Assembly (NCBI GenBank): GCA_964580455.1
Contig: CAZOKO010000085.1
Span: forward strand, 1 to 12,035
Origin: CAZOKO01 sp964580455
GTDB lineage: Bacteria; Desulfobacterota; WTBG01
Length of the DNA: 12,035 bases
Reading direction: 5' to 3'
Shown here: positions 5,848-12,035 of the stretch, one piece after another
How positions within the stretch are numbered: position 1 is the stretch's first letter
How the letters are laid out: each line of letters begins with the position of its first letter
Made by a program: the position numbers and the translations under genes
The notes under the pieces: model-generated
Told to the model about the DNA's origin: nothing
The model's database searches: none
What the model saw: the letters and a program-made list of their open reading frames with translations, nothing else

Positions 5848-5876
5848 TTGACTTGCAAATCTACTTCATATATGAA
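5848..5876 (+). promoter_or_regulatory. Likely promoter of rpe
   Basis: -35 TTGACT (5848-5853, five of six), a 17-base spacer, and -10 TATGAA (5871-5876, four of six). Transcription would begin near 5883 and give a leader of about 113 bases before the rpe ATG. The leader carries the hairpin at 5957-5986. Confidence 0.5.
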
Positions 5877-5956
5877 TGCATATGTAAATAGAAATCTTAA
5901 ACACCGACTATACGGAGCATCTGTTTAGACCTCGTGAAAAGATAAAATTTAAAGAT

Positions 5957-5986
5957 TCTCTATGACCTCAGTGGTCAGCATAGAGA
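5957..5986 (+). promoter_or_regulatory. Hairpin abutting the rpe ribosome binding site
   Basis: TCTCTATG (5957-5964) pairs with CATAGAGA (5979-5986). Inside, GACC and GGTC can pair around loop TCAGT, with a small bulge on the 3' side. The last base of the 3' arm is the first base of the Shine-Dalgarno AGGAGG (5986-5991), four bases before the ATG. Folding would place a stem against the ribosome binding site, so an effect on translation start is possible. I know of no named riboswitch with this form. Confidence 0.45.
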
Positions 5987-5995
5987 GGAGGAAAC

Positions 5996-6658
5996 ATGAA
6001 AAAGTTAGCACCTTCCATCTTATCAGCAGATTTTACTCGATTGGGAGATGAAATAAAGACAGTTGAAGAAGCGGGGGTAGATTATATTCACATCGATGTG
6101 ATGGATGGCCACTTCGTTCCCAATATCACCATTGGACCATTGGTGGTGGAGGCAATTAAGAATGTCACTAATCTCCCACTTGATGTCCATCTAATGATCA
6201 GTAACCCTGACAGGTATATCAAAGACTTTATTAAGGCAGGGAGTAATCTGCTCTCCGTCCATGCAGAAACCTGTCCCCATTTACAACGAACTGTCAACCA
6301 GATAAGAGAGCTGGGAGTAAAACCCGCTGCTGTTCTCAATCCCTCTACTTCTCTTTCCACTCTGGAATATATTCTGGAAGAAGTGGATATGGTACTTTTA
6401 ATGACGGTTAACCCCGGTTTTGGTGGGCAGAAATTTATTTCCAGCATGATACCCAAGATAAAAAAATTGAGGAAGCTTATTGATGAAAAACACCTATCAG
6501 TTGAACTTGAAGTAGATGGAGGGATTAACCTTGACAACATCAGCCAGGTTGCAAAGGCAGGAGCGGATGTAATTGTTGCAGGCTCAGCTGTCTTTAAAAG
6601 TGCAGATTGTAAGGAGACAGTTAGATCGATGAAGAAAAAACTGCGTTTGATTACTTAG
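5996..6658 (+). CDS. rpe: Ribulose-phosphate 3-epimerase
   Basis: It interconverts D-ribulose 5-phosphate and D-xylulose 5-phosphate in the pentose phosphate pathway (and the Calvin cycle where present), in the cytoplasm. The 220-residue TIM barrel is of normal length and all family motifs are present. LAPSILSADF (4-13) carries Ser7. HIDVMDGHFVPNITIG (32-47) carries metal ligands His32 and Asp34. DVHLM (63-67) carries His65. MTVNPGFGGQKFI (136-148) is the phosphate loop. LEVDGGI (171-177) carries Asp174, and VAGSAVF (194-200) is the second phosphate-binding turn. His32, Asp34, His65 and Asp174 are the expected divalent metal site, with Asp34 and Asp174 as the acid/base pair. AGGAGG (5986-5991) precedes the ATG. 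It is transcribed away from the bilin reductase and towards mltG, and appears monocistronic. Confidence 0.97.
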   Translation: MKKLAPSILSADFTRLGDEIKTVEEAGVDYIHIDVMDGHFVPNITIGPLVVEAIKNVTNLPLDVHLMISNPDRYIKDFIKAGSNLLSVHAETCPHLQRTVNQIRELGVKPAAVLNPSTSLSTLEYILEEVDMVLLMTVNPGFGGQKFISSMIPKIKKLRKLIDEKHLSVELEVDGGINLDNISQVAKAGADVIVAGSAVFKSADCKETVRSMKKKLRLIT

Positions 6659-6664
6659 TGCCTT

Positions 6665-6770
6665 GTTGGACAAGATACTGGATGTATATATTCATTCTGC
6701 ATTTACCCAGCATCAAGCAACCAACATCCAGTATCACCCTGTGTGATACCGAACATCTTGTGGCCAATCC
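6665..6770. terminator. Competing hairpins between convergent rpe and mltG
   Basis: A perfect 12-base inverted repeat, GATACTGGATGT (6674-6685) and ACATCCAGTATC (6724-6735), encloses 38 bases. GTATCAC (6731-6737) can instead pair with GTGATAC (6743-6749) around loop CCTGT. An outer pair, TTGGACAAGAT (from 6667) with ATCTTGTGGCCAA, can also form with a two-base bulge. The site, just after rpe and just after mltG on the other strand, suggests transcript ends for both genes. No T-run follows, so a standard intrinsic terminator is not proven. Confidence 0.4.
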
Positions 6771-6783
6771 CTAAAGTACGTTC

Positions 6784-7791
6784 CTAAAGAACACCTCTTT
6801 TCCTCTGATACCTATTCACCGCCCTGTTATGTTCTTTGAGGGTGGTGGAAAAATGGTGAGTGCCATTATTTTTGGAAACAAAGTAAATATATTTTTTTGG
6901 AGATGGGTAGAGGACTGCTTTTATTGATTCCTCACCAGGATTTGCAATAGGCTGGGGCGGCAATCCTCTAAACAGATAGGTATTGAAAGGAGTTTTAGTC
7001 TTTAAGTCTTTTTTGGTAAGATTTCCATCAAAATCCCGTATTCCATAGATAACCGTGGGGTCACTCTGAAGCCTTATCCCCCTCTTTAACCGATTATGAA
7101 AAACTGCTGCAATTAAGCTTCTCTCAGAGGGATCAGAAGTCTCTTTTTCTACTATGGATGCGAGGGCAATCAATTCCACCCGACTCAAATTAAGTTCCCG
7201 TGCTCTCTCTTGATACTGTTCTTTAAATACCTCATTGAACCGGGCAACCATCTTTCTCAAAATACGATCCTCCCCCCCCATACCTTTCCTCAAATAGTAG
7301 GTATCAGGAAAGAGAAAACCCTCCAGAGAATTACCCTTAATACCCAGCGAATGAACAAAAACAGGATCGGAAGCGTACTTTAAAAATCTCTTCTTCTCTA
7401 CCAGCCCTTCTTCTTCCAACAGAGCTGCAATCTGAAATGTATTAAAACCTTCGGGGATAGTAACCTTGTGGGTTCTATACTCACCACTTATTAACTTACT
7501 TAGAACCGCTGAAGGTGCCATAGCAGTGTTAAAAGTATAGTCACCAGCTTTAATCTCCTTTTCCACACCTTTCAGCTTTGCTAACAGACAGAACCTTTTG
7601 ACTCCAGCAATAACCCCCTCTTTCTCAAGAATATCCGCTACACCAGTAAAAGTCATCCCAGGGGTAATTTCAACATACTTAATCTCCCTGTCCCCAGCAG
7701 GTGGCGTAGTAAGATAATACCAAAGACCCCATGAAAAACCAAGGCAAACAGTTAATAGGATCAGTATGATCAATAATACATTTTTTTTCAC
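6784..7791 (-). CDS. mltG: Endolytic murein transglycosylase MltG (YceG-like)
   Basis: It cuts nascent glycan strands inside the chain, leaving 1,6-anhydro ends, and is thought to set glycan length by ending polymerisation; it works at the periplasmic face of the inner membrane. The 335 residues start with a membrane anchor at about 5-27 (LLIILILLTVCLGFSWGLWY). A LysM-like region follows at about 38-105 (ITPGMTFTGVADILEKEGV and on to SKLISGEY). The YceG domain then has TIPEG (111-115), LEGFLFPDTY (156-165), LIALASIVEKETSD with catalytic Glu215 (207-220), FHNRL (231-235) and LQSDPTVIYG (241-250). NTYLFRGLPPQPIANPG (270-286) and the end HHFSTTLKEHN complete it. The start is GTG at 7791. It lies four bases after the ruvX stop with no clear Shine-Dalgarno, so translation is probably coupled to ruvX. 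Confidence 0.95.
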   Translation of the reverse strand: MKKNVLLIILILLTVCLGFSWGLWYYLTTPPAGDREIKYVEITPGMTFTGVADILEKEGVIAGVKRFCLLAKLKGVEKEIKAGDYTFNTAMAPSAVLSKLISGEYRTHKVTIPEGFNTFQIAALLEEEGLVEKKRFLKYASDPVFVHSLGIKGNSLEGFLFPDTYYLRKGMGGEDRILRKMVARFNEVFKEQYQERARELNLSRVELIALASIVEKETSDPSERSLIAAVFHNRLKRGIRLQSDPTVIYGIRDFDGNLTKKDLKTKTPFNTYLFRGLPPQPIANPGEESIKAVLYPSPKKYIYFVSKNNGTHHFSTTLKEHNRAVNRYQRKRGVL

Positions 7792-7795
7792 GATG

Positions 7796-8224
7796 TTACG
7801 AAAGGTTTTTCATCCTCATCTGATTGTCTAGATAACCCTGAAGTATAAGAATTGCTGCAACTTTATCAACAACCCGTTTTCTCTTTTTGCGACTCATATC
7901 GGCTTCCAGTAAAACCCTTTGAGCTGCAACAGTGGAAAGCCGTTCATCCCAGGTAACAACAGGCAAATCTACAAACTTCTTGAGTTCTCCTATTAAAGAA
8001 ATAACCATCTCAGCAGATGGACCAAGACTGCCATTCATATTCTTGGGTAAACCCACAACGACCTTCTCAACACCATTTTCTTCAATCACCTTCAGAAGCT
8101 GTTTGACATCCTGTTTTAATACTTTCCGCTTCAGAGTTGTTAACCCCTGCGCAGTAAGGCTCAACTCATCACTTACAGCCACACCGATGGTTTTACTACC
8201 TACATCCAGTCCTAAAATTCTCAT
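7796..8224 (-). CDS. ruvX: Putative pre-16S rRNA nuclease / Holliday junction resolvase-like RuvX (YqgF)
   Basis: This RNase-H-fold protein of 142 residues is nearly universal in bacteria; homologs process the 5' end of 16S rRNA and have been linked to Holliday junction resolution. Motifs: ILGLDVGSKTIGVAVSD with Asp7 (3-19), VVVGLPKNMNGSLGPSAE (55-72), VVTWDERLSTVAA with Glu94 (89-101), and VVDKVAAILILQGYLD with Asp120 (118-133). Asp7, Glu94 and Asp120 are the expected acidic metal-binding triad. Length is normal. It starts 20 bases after the flavodoxin stop and ends four bases before mltG. The mltG-ruvX neighbourhood is common in bacteria, which supports a single transcript. The Shine-Dalgarno is weak. 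Confidence 0.95.
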   Translation of the reverse strand: MRILGLDVGSKTIGVAVSDELSLTAQGLTTLKRKVLKQDVKQLLKVIEENGVEKVVVGLPKNMNGSLGPSAEMVISLIGELKKFVDLPVVTWDERLSTVAAQRVLLEADMSRKKRKRVVDKVAAILILQGYLDNQMRMKNLS

Positions 8225-8244
8225 AACATTAAAAAAACAAATCC

Positions 8245-8718
8245 CTAACCCAGTTTCTTCGCCAACTGAGTAACTCTTTGACCCAGTTTTTTACACTCCC
8301 TATTACATCTCTCATCAGGTGCACCAATGGCAACTGGACCATAGTGCCCCCCATCAGTATTTCCTTCCACAATCATTCCATGAATAAGCAATGCCTTAAG
8401 GATATCTAGCACCGTGGTTTCGTTCCCTCCACCTATAAGTGCAGAGGAAGAAAAACCTGCCCCCACCTTCCCCTTAAGCTTACCAAAATGTTTAACACTT
8501 TCATCCAGAAAAGACTTGATCTCAGCCGCCATAGTACCAAAGTAAGTAGGTGAACCAATAATAATCCCACTCGCATCTAAAAGCTCATCCACTTTTGCAT
8601 CCTTAACCTTTTTCACTTCAACAGTAACCCCTTCACCCTTGACTCCCTCTGCCACTGCTTGAGCCATTTTCCCGGTATTTCCTGTTTTAGAAAAGTAAAT
8701 AATTAAAATTTTCGGCAT
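8245..8718 (-). CDS. Flavodoxin-family protein (WrbA/flavodoxin-like, FMN-binding)
   Basis: The 157-residue flavodoxin fold probably binds FMN. The phosphate-binding loop YFSKTGNTGKMA (8-19) follows the first strand (ILIIYFS). IIIGSPTYFGTMAAEIKSFL (52-71) is the second FMN contact, typical of the NAD(P)H:quinone oxidoreductase/WrbA branch. GKVGAGFSSSALIGGGNETT (83-102) and a final GGHYGPVAIG (123-132) match that branch too. It may be a quinone reductase or a small electron carrier; the sequence does not decide. A carrier role would be of interest given the bilin reductase in the window, but the two genes are about 2.5 kb apart and the link is speculation. AAGGAGG (8732-8726) lies seven bases before the ATG. 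It is the first gene of the flavodoxin-ruvX-mltG set. Confidence 0.87.
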   Translation of the reverse strand: MPKILIIYFSKTGNTGKMAQAVAEGVKGEGVTVEVKKVKDAKVDELLDASGIIIGSPTYFGTMAAEIKSFLDESVKHFGKLKGKVGAGFSSSALIGGGNETTVLDILKALLIHGMIVEGNTDGGHYGPVAIGAPDERCNRECKKLGQRVTQLAKKLG

Positions 8719-8757
8719 CGCCTTCCCTCCTTACTCACCTGCTAGCATTTTAAAAGT

Positions 8758-8941
8758 CTACTGGCTATTGTCTTCTGGCTTTACCCAATCCAAAATCCCT
8801 GGCCCAGACCGAACTTTATTAGAATAAGCCTTGGATCTTCTTTTGCAGAATATCAACAACAGCAACGGCACTCTACAAGTCGCACCAGGGCAGGCCGAGA
8901 TCTAAAATTCAAAATCAAGGTCCTCTGTGGTTAAATGTGCT
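8758..8941. repeat. Intergenic region with degenerate repeat words
   Basis: Between the flavodoxin and acyl-CoA ligase genes the words ctactggct, attgtcttctggctt, caatccaaaatccc and, near 8903, ctaaaattcaaaatc resemble the simple-word repeats at 4532-4644 and 1499-1528 (partly in the other orientation). I see no gene, no clear terminator after the ligase, and no clear promoter for the flavodoxin operon. Confidence 0.4.
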
Positions 8942-10531
8942 TTATTTCTTTTCAAATTTCTCTAACTGCTCTTTCCGCAAAATATTTTTTTGAATCTTTC
9001 CAATAGAGGTCTTTGGGAAATCATCTTTAAATTTTACAAAACTTGGGACTTTGAACTTGGCCAACTTCTCCTTGCAAAAATCAATAATCTCATCCTCATC
9101 TGAGGTTTCACCTTCTTTCAAAACTACCAGAGCCATAATTGCCTCATCCCTGATAGGATCCGGGACCCCAACAACCGCTACCTCGTTTACTTTAGGATGA
9201 AGACCAACAACATATTCCACTTCCACAGCAGCTACATTTTCTCCTCCCCTCTTAATCATGTCCTTTTTTCTATCAACAAAATTGAAATAACCATCTTCAT
9301 CCATATAGGCGTTGTCCCCCGTATACAACCAACCATTCTGAATTGTTTGGGCAGTTGCTTCAGGGTTTTTATAGTAGCCTTTCATTATTGTACGACCGGG
9401 TACCCCTTGAACCACAATCTCGCCAATAGTGCCGGGAGGAACTTCCTTGCCTTCCTCATCTACCACTTTAATATCATTACCGAGTCTGGGTAATCCAATA
9501 CAGTTCCTTTTCATTTCCAGGTCTAAAGGATTCATAGTGGTCTCCGCCAGGGTTTCTGTCATTCCCCAGAGATCACTCAGCTTGACATCAAAGCGGGTCT
9601 CAAACTCATCCCACTGCTCATCTGGAATCGCAATAGCATACATGATGAGGCCAAAATCATTCTTATCATCAAGCTCACTCTTAGGTTGCGCAAGGATCAT
9701 CTTTACCGTAGCAGCGACCAGACTTGCTGTAGTTGTCCTATGCTGACGGGCTTGTTCCATATATTTCGAGGCACTGAACTGTTCTGCCATAACTAAGGTC
9801 GCACCGGCAGTAAGTGTTGGCATAACGGAAATGAACTGAGCGTTCACATGAAAAAGAGGCAGTACCATAAAGTGTCGATCTTCAGACACTACTTTATACC
9901 ATTGAGATCCAAAGATACCTGCATAAACAGCATTTGCATGAGTCAATTGCACCGCCTTAGGTCGCGCTGTAGTTCCAGAGGTAAAAATCATCATCAAGTC
10001 ATCTTCAGGATCAATGTCAACCTGGGGAACCTCTGGAGGAATATCTTTGAGCATATCCTGAATGATAATTGTATTAGGATAGAGCTTCTTAGTGGGATAG
10101 AGTGGAGATGTACGGGCTAATAAGACATTCTTAACATTAGGACATTTATCCAAAATACTATTATACATTTCCATATAATTCGGTTCTGTAATGATGGCAA
10201 TACAATCCGAGAAATTAACAAAATATTCCATCTCAAAGGCGCTACTAAGGACATTAGTTGGTATCATAACAGCACCAAGCTTGGCGATAGCAAACCATGA
10301 AAGCAGGTACTCAGGAGAATTAAGCATGTGGACATTAACCTTGTCTCCTTTCTTTATACCCAGACCGTGAAGTATATTGGCATATTTATTGACATTCTCA
10401 TTAAACTCTCCGTAAGTATAACGATGAACATTCCCAAGCCGATCCTCAAATACGATAAACTCCTTATCAGCAAAACCCTTTACTTTCAATTCAAACAACC
10501 ATCGTAAATTTCTGTTACCTATAACATCCAT
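8942..10531 (-). CDS. AMP-forming acyl-CoA synthetase (CaiC-like)
   Basis: It activates a carboxylic acid with ATP to an acyl-adenylate and then transfers it to CoA. The 529 residues carry the ANL-superfamily motifs in order: FTSGTTARPKAVQLTH (183-198, P-loop A3), LPLFHVNAQ (224-232), DLWGMTETLAETT (320-332, A5), GWLYTGDNAYMDEDGYFNFV (400-419, A7), DRKKDMIKRGGENV (420-433, A8 hinge) and PKTSIGKIQK with catalytic Lys512 (506-515). The A3 form TSGTT-x-RPK and the WGMTE motif are close to crotonobetaine/carnitine-CoA ligases (CaiC), but carnitine genes are absent, so the substrate is open. GGGAGGT (10546-10540) lies eight bases before the ATG. It is probably transcribed alone from the promoter at 10597-10625. 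No partner dehydrogenase, hydratase or CoA-transferase gene is in view. Confidence 0.92.
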   Translation of the reverse strand: MDVIGNRNLRWLFELKVKGFADKEFIVFEDRLGNVHRYTYGEFNENVNKYANILHGLGIKKGDKVNVHMLNSPEYLLSWFAIAKLGAVMIPTNVLSSAFEMEYFVNFSDCIAIITEPNYMEMYNSILDKCPNVKNVLLARTSPLYPTKKLYPNTIIIQDMLKDIPPEVPQVDIDPEDDLMMIFTSGTTARPKAVQLTHANAVYAGIFGSQWYKVVSEDRHFMVLPLFHVNAQFISVMPTLTAGATLVMAEQFSASKYMEQARQHRTTTASLVAATVKMILAQPKSELDDKNDFGLIMYAIAIPDEQWDEFETRFDVKLSDLWGMTETLAETTMNPLDLEMKRNCIGLPRLGNDIKVVDEEGKEVPPGTIGEIVVQGVPGRTIMKGYYKNPEATAQTIQNGWLYTGDNAYMDEDGYFNFVDRKKDMIKRGGENVAAVEVEYVVGLHPKVNEVAVVGVPDPIRDEAIMALVVLKEGETSDEDEIIDFCKEKLAKFKVPSFVKFKDDFPKTSIGKIQKNILRKEQLEKFEKK

Positions 10532-10596
10532 AACCAGTTACCTCCCTTGCCTAATTAACTTTTTATTTCACTCAACCAATTGATAAACAACTTGGG

Positions 10597-10625
10597 ACTT
10601 TATCCAATAAAATAAGAATTGTCAA
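10597..10625 (-). promoter_or_regulatory. sigma70-type promoter of the acyl-CoA ligase gene
   Basis: On the minus strand a perfect -35 TTGACA (10625-10620), a 17-base spacer and -10 TAAAGT (10602-10597, four of six). The start would be near 10590, with a leader of about 59 bases. It lies between the terminator-like hairpin of the upstream peptidase gene and the ligase start. Confidence 0.6.
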
Positions 10626-10641
10626 GAAATCTTATATACAT

Positions 10642-10664
10642 AAAAGCTCTGCTAAACTGCAGAG
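10642..10664 (-). terminator. Weak intrinsic terminator after the M48 peptidase gene
   Basis: On the minus strand CTCTGC (10664-10659) pairs with GCAGAG (10652-10647) around loop AGTTTA. One C and then TTTT (10645-10642) follow. The stem is only six pairs and the T-run short, but the place, about 75 bases after the stop and just before the ligase promoter, is right. Confidence 0.4.
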
Positions 10665-10739
10665 TTCGCTGAGATCGTATAGTTTAACAACCACTGCAAA
10701 ACACTTTTAACTTTAATTAGTTGTAGAAATTCCGAGATT

Positions 10740-11783
10740 TTAATATACTACTTTCAGCTTTTGACCAGCATATAGTTGAGAACCGATTTCCAGACCATTC
10801 AAAGAAGCAATTTCTCTCTCTTTTTTATCATCTCCCACTAGACTTGCAGCGATTAATTCCAAGGTATCACCTTCCTTTACAGTATAAATCTTGATGCGGC
10901 GGATACTATCACGAGGACCGTAAGCCAAACCATCGAGACGAGTTTTATACTCATCAGCAAGTATCAGCTTACCCGTCTTATGAACGTTTTGTCCCTGCAG
11001 ACCTTCACCATCTTTGTTTGGCCTCGAGAGGGCATTGTCCATAGCACGTTGTATCTTGGCCTGGGCATCTGTCCTTTTAATCCTGTCAAAAATATCAGGG
11101 TGAGTTGATAAGTATTGAGCATAACCCGCTGGTCCCTGGTAAATCTTTGCCAAAGTATATTGGAATTTAGACATTTGCAAAGGATCATAACCAGCCTTAT
11201 TCATATAATCTACTCCCTGGGAATCAGCCAAAAATTCCTTTTTTCTTCCGTATCCCAACATGACGGAATTGAACAATAAATTGCCTGCTACTGCGAGTTC
11301 ACGGGTACCAGGGGCTGCCATCCCAGCAAGTGCTATTACCTGGAACAAGGTTTGCTGAGAAATCTGGTTGGCACTATCACGTCCCACTACATGCCCTATC
11401 TCATGCCCCAAAATTCCTGCCAGTTCAGCCTCGCTATTTATCATTGATAAAATACCACGAGTAACGTAGATGTATCCGCCAGGCAAGGCAAAAGCATTTA
11501 CTTCATCACTGTCAACAATTTTAAAGTGGTACTCGATGTCTCTTCTGCGGCAGACACTTACCAGTTTTTGACCAATCTGATTGACGTAGTTCTGCAAAAC
11601 AGGATCATCATAGTATCCAAACTGCTGCAAAATAACAGGATCTGCATTCTTCCCAATAGCAATCTCCTTTTCTTCACTAATAATCATAAATTCCTTTTCC
11701 ATAGTAACCGGATGTACGGCACAACCAACCAGGTATAATGGAAAAATGAGTACTACTAATATAAAATTGATTAGTTCTTTCAC
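10740..11783 (-). CDS. M48-family metallopeptidase lipoprotein with C-terminal LysM domain
   Basis: A zinc protease probably held at an envelope membrane by a lipid anchor. The 347 residues start with a lipoprotein signal, FPLYLVGC, with Cys21. The peptidase region begins near 33 (ISEEKEIAIGKNADP). It has VNAFALPGGYIYVTRGIL (95-112), ELAGILGHEIGHVVGRDS with zinc ligands His127 and His131 and catalytic Glu128 (120-137), and KKEFLADSQGVDYM with third ligand Glu183 (181-194). LSTHPDIFDRI (225-235) is the usual distal motif. This is the arrangement of BepA/LoiP-type proteases of envelope quality control. Instead of TPR repeats, a LysM domain follows at about 298-347 (KIYTVKEGDTLELIAASLVG and on to GQKLKVVY), likely to bind peptidoglycan. 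The start is GTG at 11783, with AAGGGGA (11795-11789) five bases upstream. Confidence 0.92.
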   Translation of the reverse strand: MKELINFILVVLIFPLYLVGCAVHPVTMEKEFMIISEEKEIAIGKNADPVILQQFGYYDDPVLQNYVNQIGQKLVSVCRRRDIEYHFKIVDSDEVNAFALPGGYIYVTRGILSMINSEAELAGILGHEIGHVVGRDSANQISQQTLFQVIALAGMAAPGTRELAVAGNLLFNSVMLGYGRKKEFLADSQGVDYMNKAGYDPLQMSKFQYTLAKIYQGPAGYAQYLSTHPDIFDRIKRTDAQAKIQRAMDNALSRPNKDGEGLQGQNVHKTGKLILADEYKTRLDGLAYGPRDSIRRIKIYTVKEGDTLELIAASLVGDDKKEREIASLNGLEIGSQLYAGQKLKVVY

Positions 11784-12035
11784 TGATGTCCCCTTAAAAA
11801 GTTGCTGGATTGTTTCAATTACAACAACATTAATAGTCGCACACCGTGATTGCAGAGATTAATAAACTATCAGTTTATATATTCTCCCTAGCGTACTCTG
11901 CCTGCCCCGTTAAATGTTTACCACGTGAAATGCTTGCTCTGTACAAAGTCTAGATTATTCCACCGGAGCAATGTTTATTTCACCATGGCGAAGCTATTTA
12001 TCTGGGGCGAGATCTGTGGTGTATATTGTATTTAT
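11784..12035. other. Non-coding right end with palindrome and imperfect inverted repeat
   Basis: No coding frame is supported. A 7-base-arm palindrome, ATAAACT-ATC-AGTTTAT (11862-11878), lies about 80 bases upstream of the peptidase start and may be an operator. An imperfect inverted repeat at 11921-11988 pairs GTGAAAT (11925-11931) with ATTTCAC (11977-11983) and TTGCTC (11934-11939) with GAGCAA (11966-11971). A convincing promoter for the peptidase was not found. Confidence 0.4.

Noticed and set aside
6088..6540. Minus-strand 150-codon frame inside rpe
   Set aside because: Antisense shadow of an intact, fully motif-bearing rpe gene.
7932..8273. Plus-strand frame over ruvX
   Set aside because: Antisense shadow of ruvX; no ribosome binding site and no recognisable protein.
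4985..8718. Functional pairing of bilin reductase with the flavodoxin as its electron donor
   Set aside because: The genes are about 2.5 kb apart with rpe, mltG and ruvX between them; the flavodoxin groups with ruvX-mltG, so there is no positional support.
1..12035. CRISPR array, toxin-antitoxin pair or phage-defence system
   Set aside because: No regularly spaced identical repeats, no cas-like, restriction or toxin motifs in any real gene of the window.

Overview
The window reads as chromosomal DNA of a Gram-negative-type bacterium with low-to-moderate GC (low 40s percent by eye). Two lipoprotein genes or remnants, an RND-pump remnant and an M48/LysM periplasmic protease all point to an outer membrane. 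I cannot name the organism. Degenerate short-word repeats between genes (ggattgcgg-, caacattcaa- and ccagtatc-like) remind me of anammox planctomycetes and other uncultured environmental bacteria, but that is only an impression.

Layout. Bases 1-54 look like one end of an insertion sequence, followed by an unrecognised small gene broken by a one-base slip in an A6 run (179-582, minus). A tRNA-Arg(ACG) with its own promoter and terminator lies at 979-1055 (minus). Next comes the last 43 codons of an RND efflux permease (1330-1461), then a glycolytic pair on the plus strand: 6-phosphofructokinase (1612-2895) and pyruvate kinase (3101-4528). The N-terminal stub of a HAD phosphatase (2949-3104) sits between them, and a truncated lipoprotein follows (4685-4855).

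The most unusual gene is 4985-5707 (minus), a ferredoxin-dependent bilin reductase of the PcyA/HY2/PebA/PebS family. It stands alone: no heme oxygenase, phytochrome, globin or phycobiliprotein gene is in view. Divergent from it is rpe (5996-6658, plus), which has a long leader and a hairpin ending at its Shine-Dalgarno.

The right half is on the minus strand. A probable operon runs flavodoxin - ruvX - mltG (8718 down to 6784) and meets rpe across a region of competing hairpins. Further right are a CaiC-like acyl-CoA ligase (8942-10531) with a good sigma70-type promoter, and an M48 metallopeptidase lipoprotein with a C-terminal LysM domain (10740-11783). The last 250 bases are non-coding, with an imperfect inverted repeat.

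Functionally, PFK, PK and Rpe are central carbon enzymes; MltG and the M48/LysM protein act on the envelope; RuvX acts on DNA/RNA; the acyl-CoA ligase and flavodoxin are accessory metabolism. The striking features are the orphan bilin reductase and the number of gene stubs in the first 5 kb, which suggest repeated deletion and insertion around the tRNA gene.
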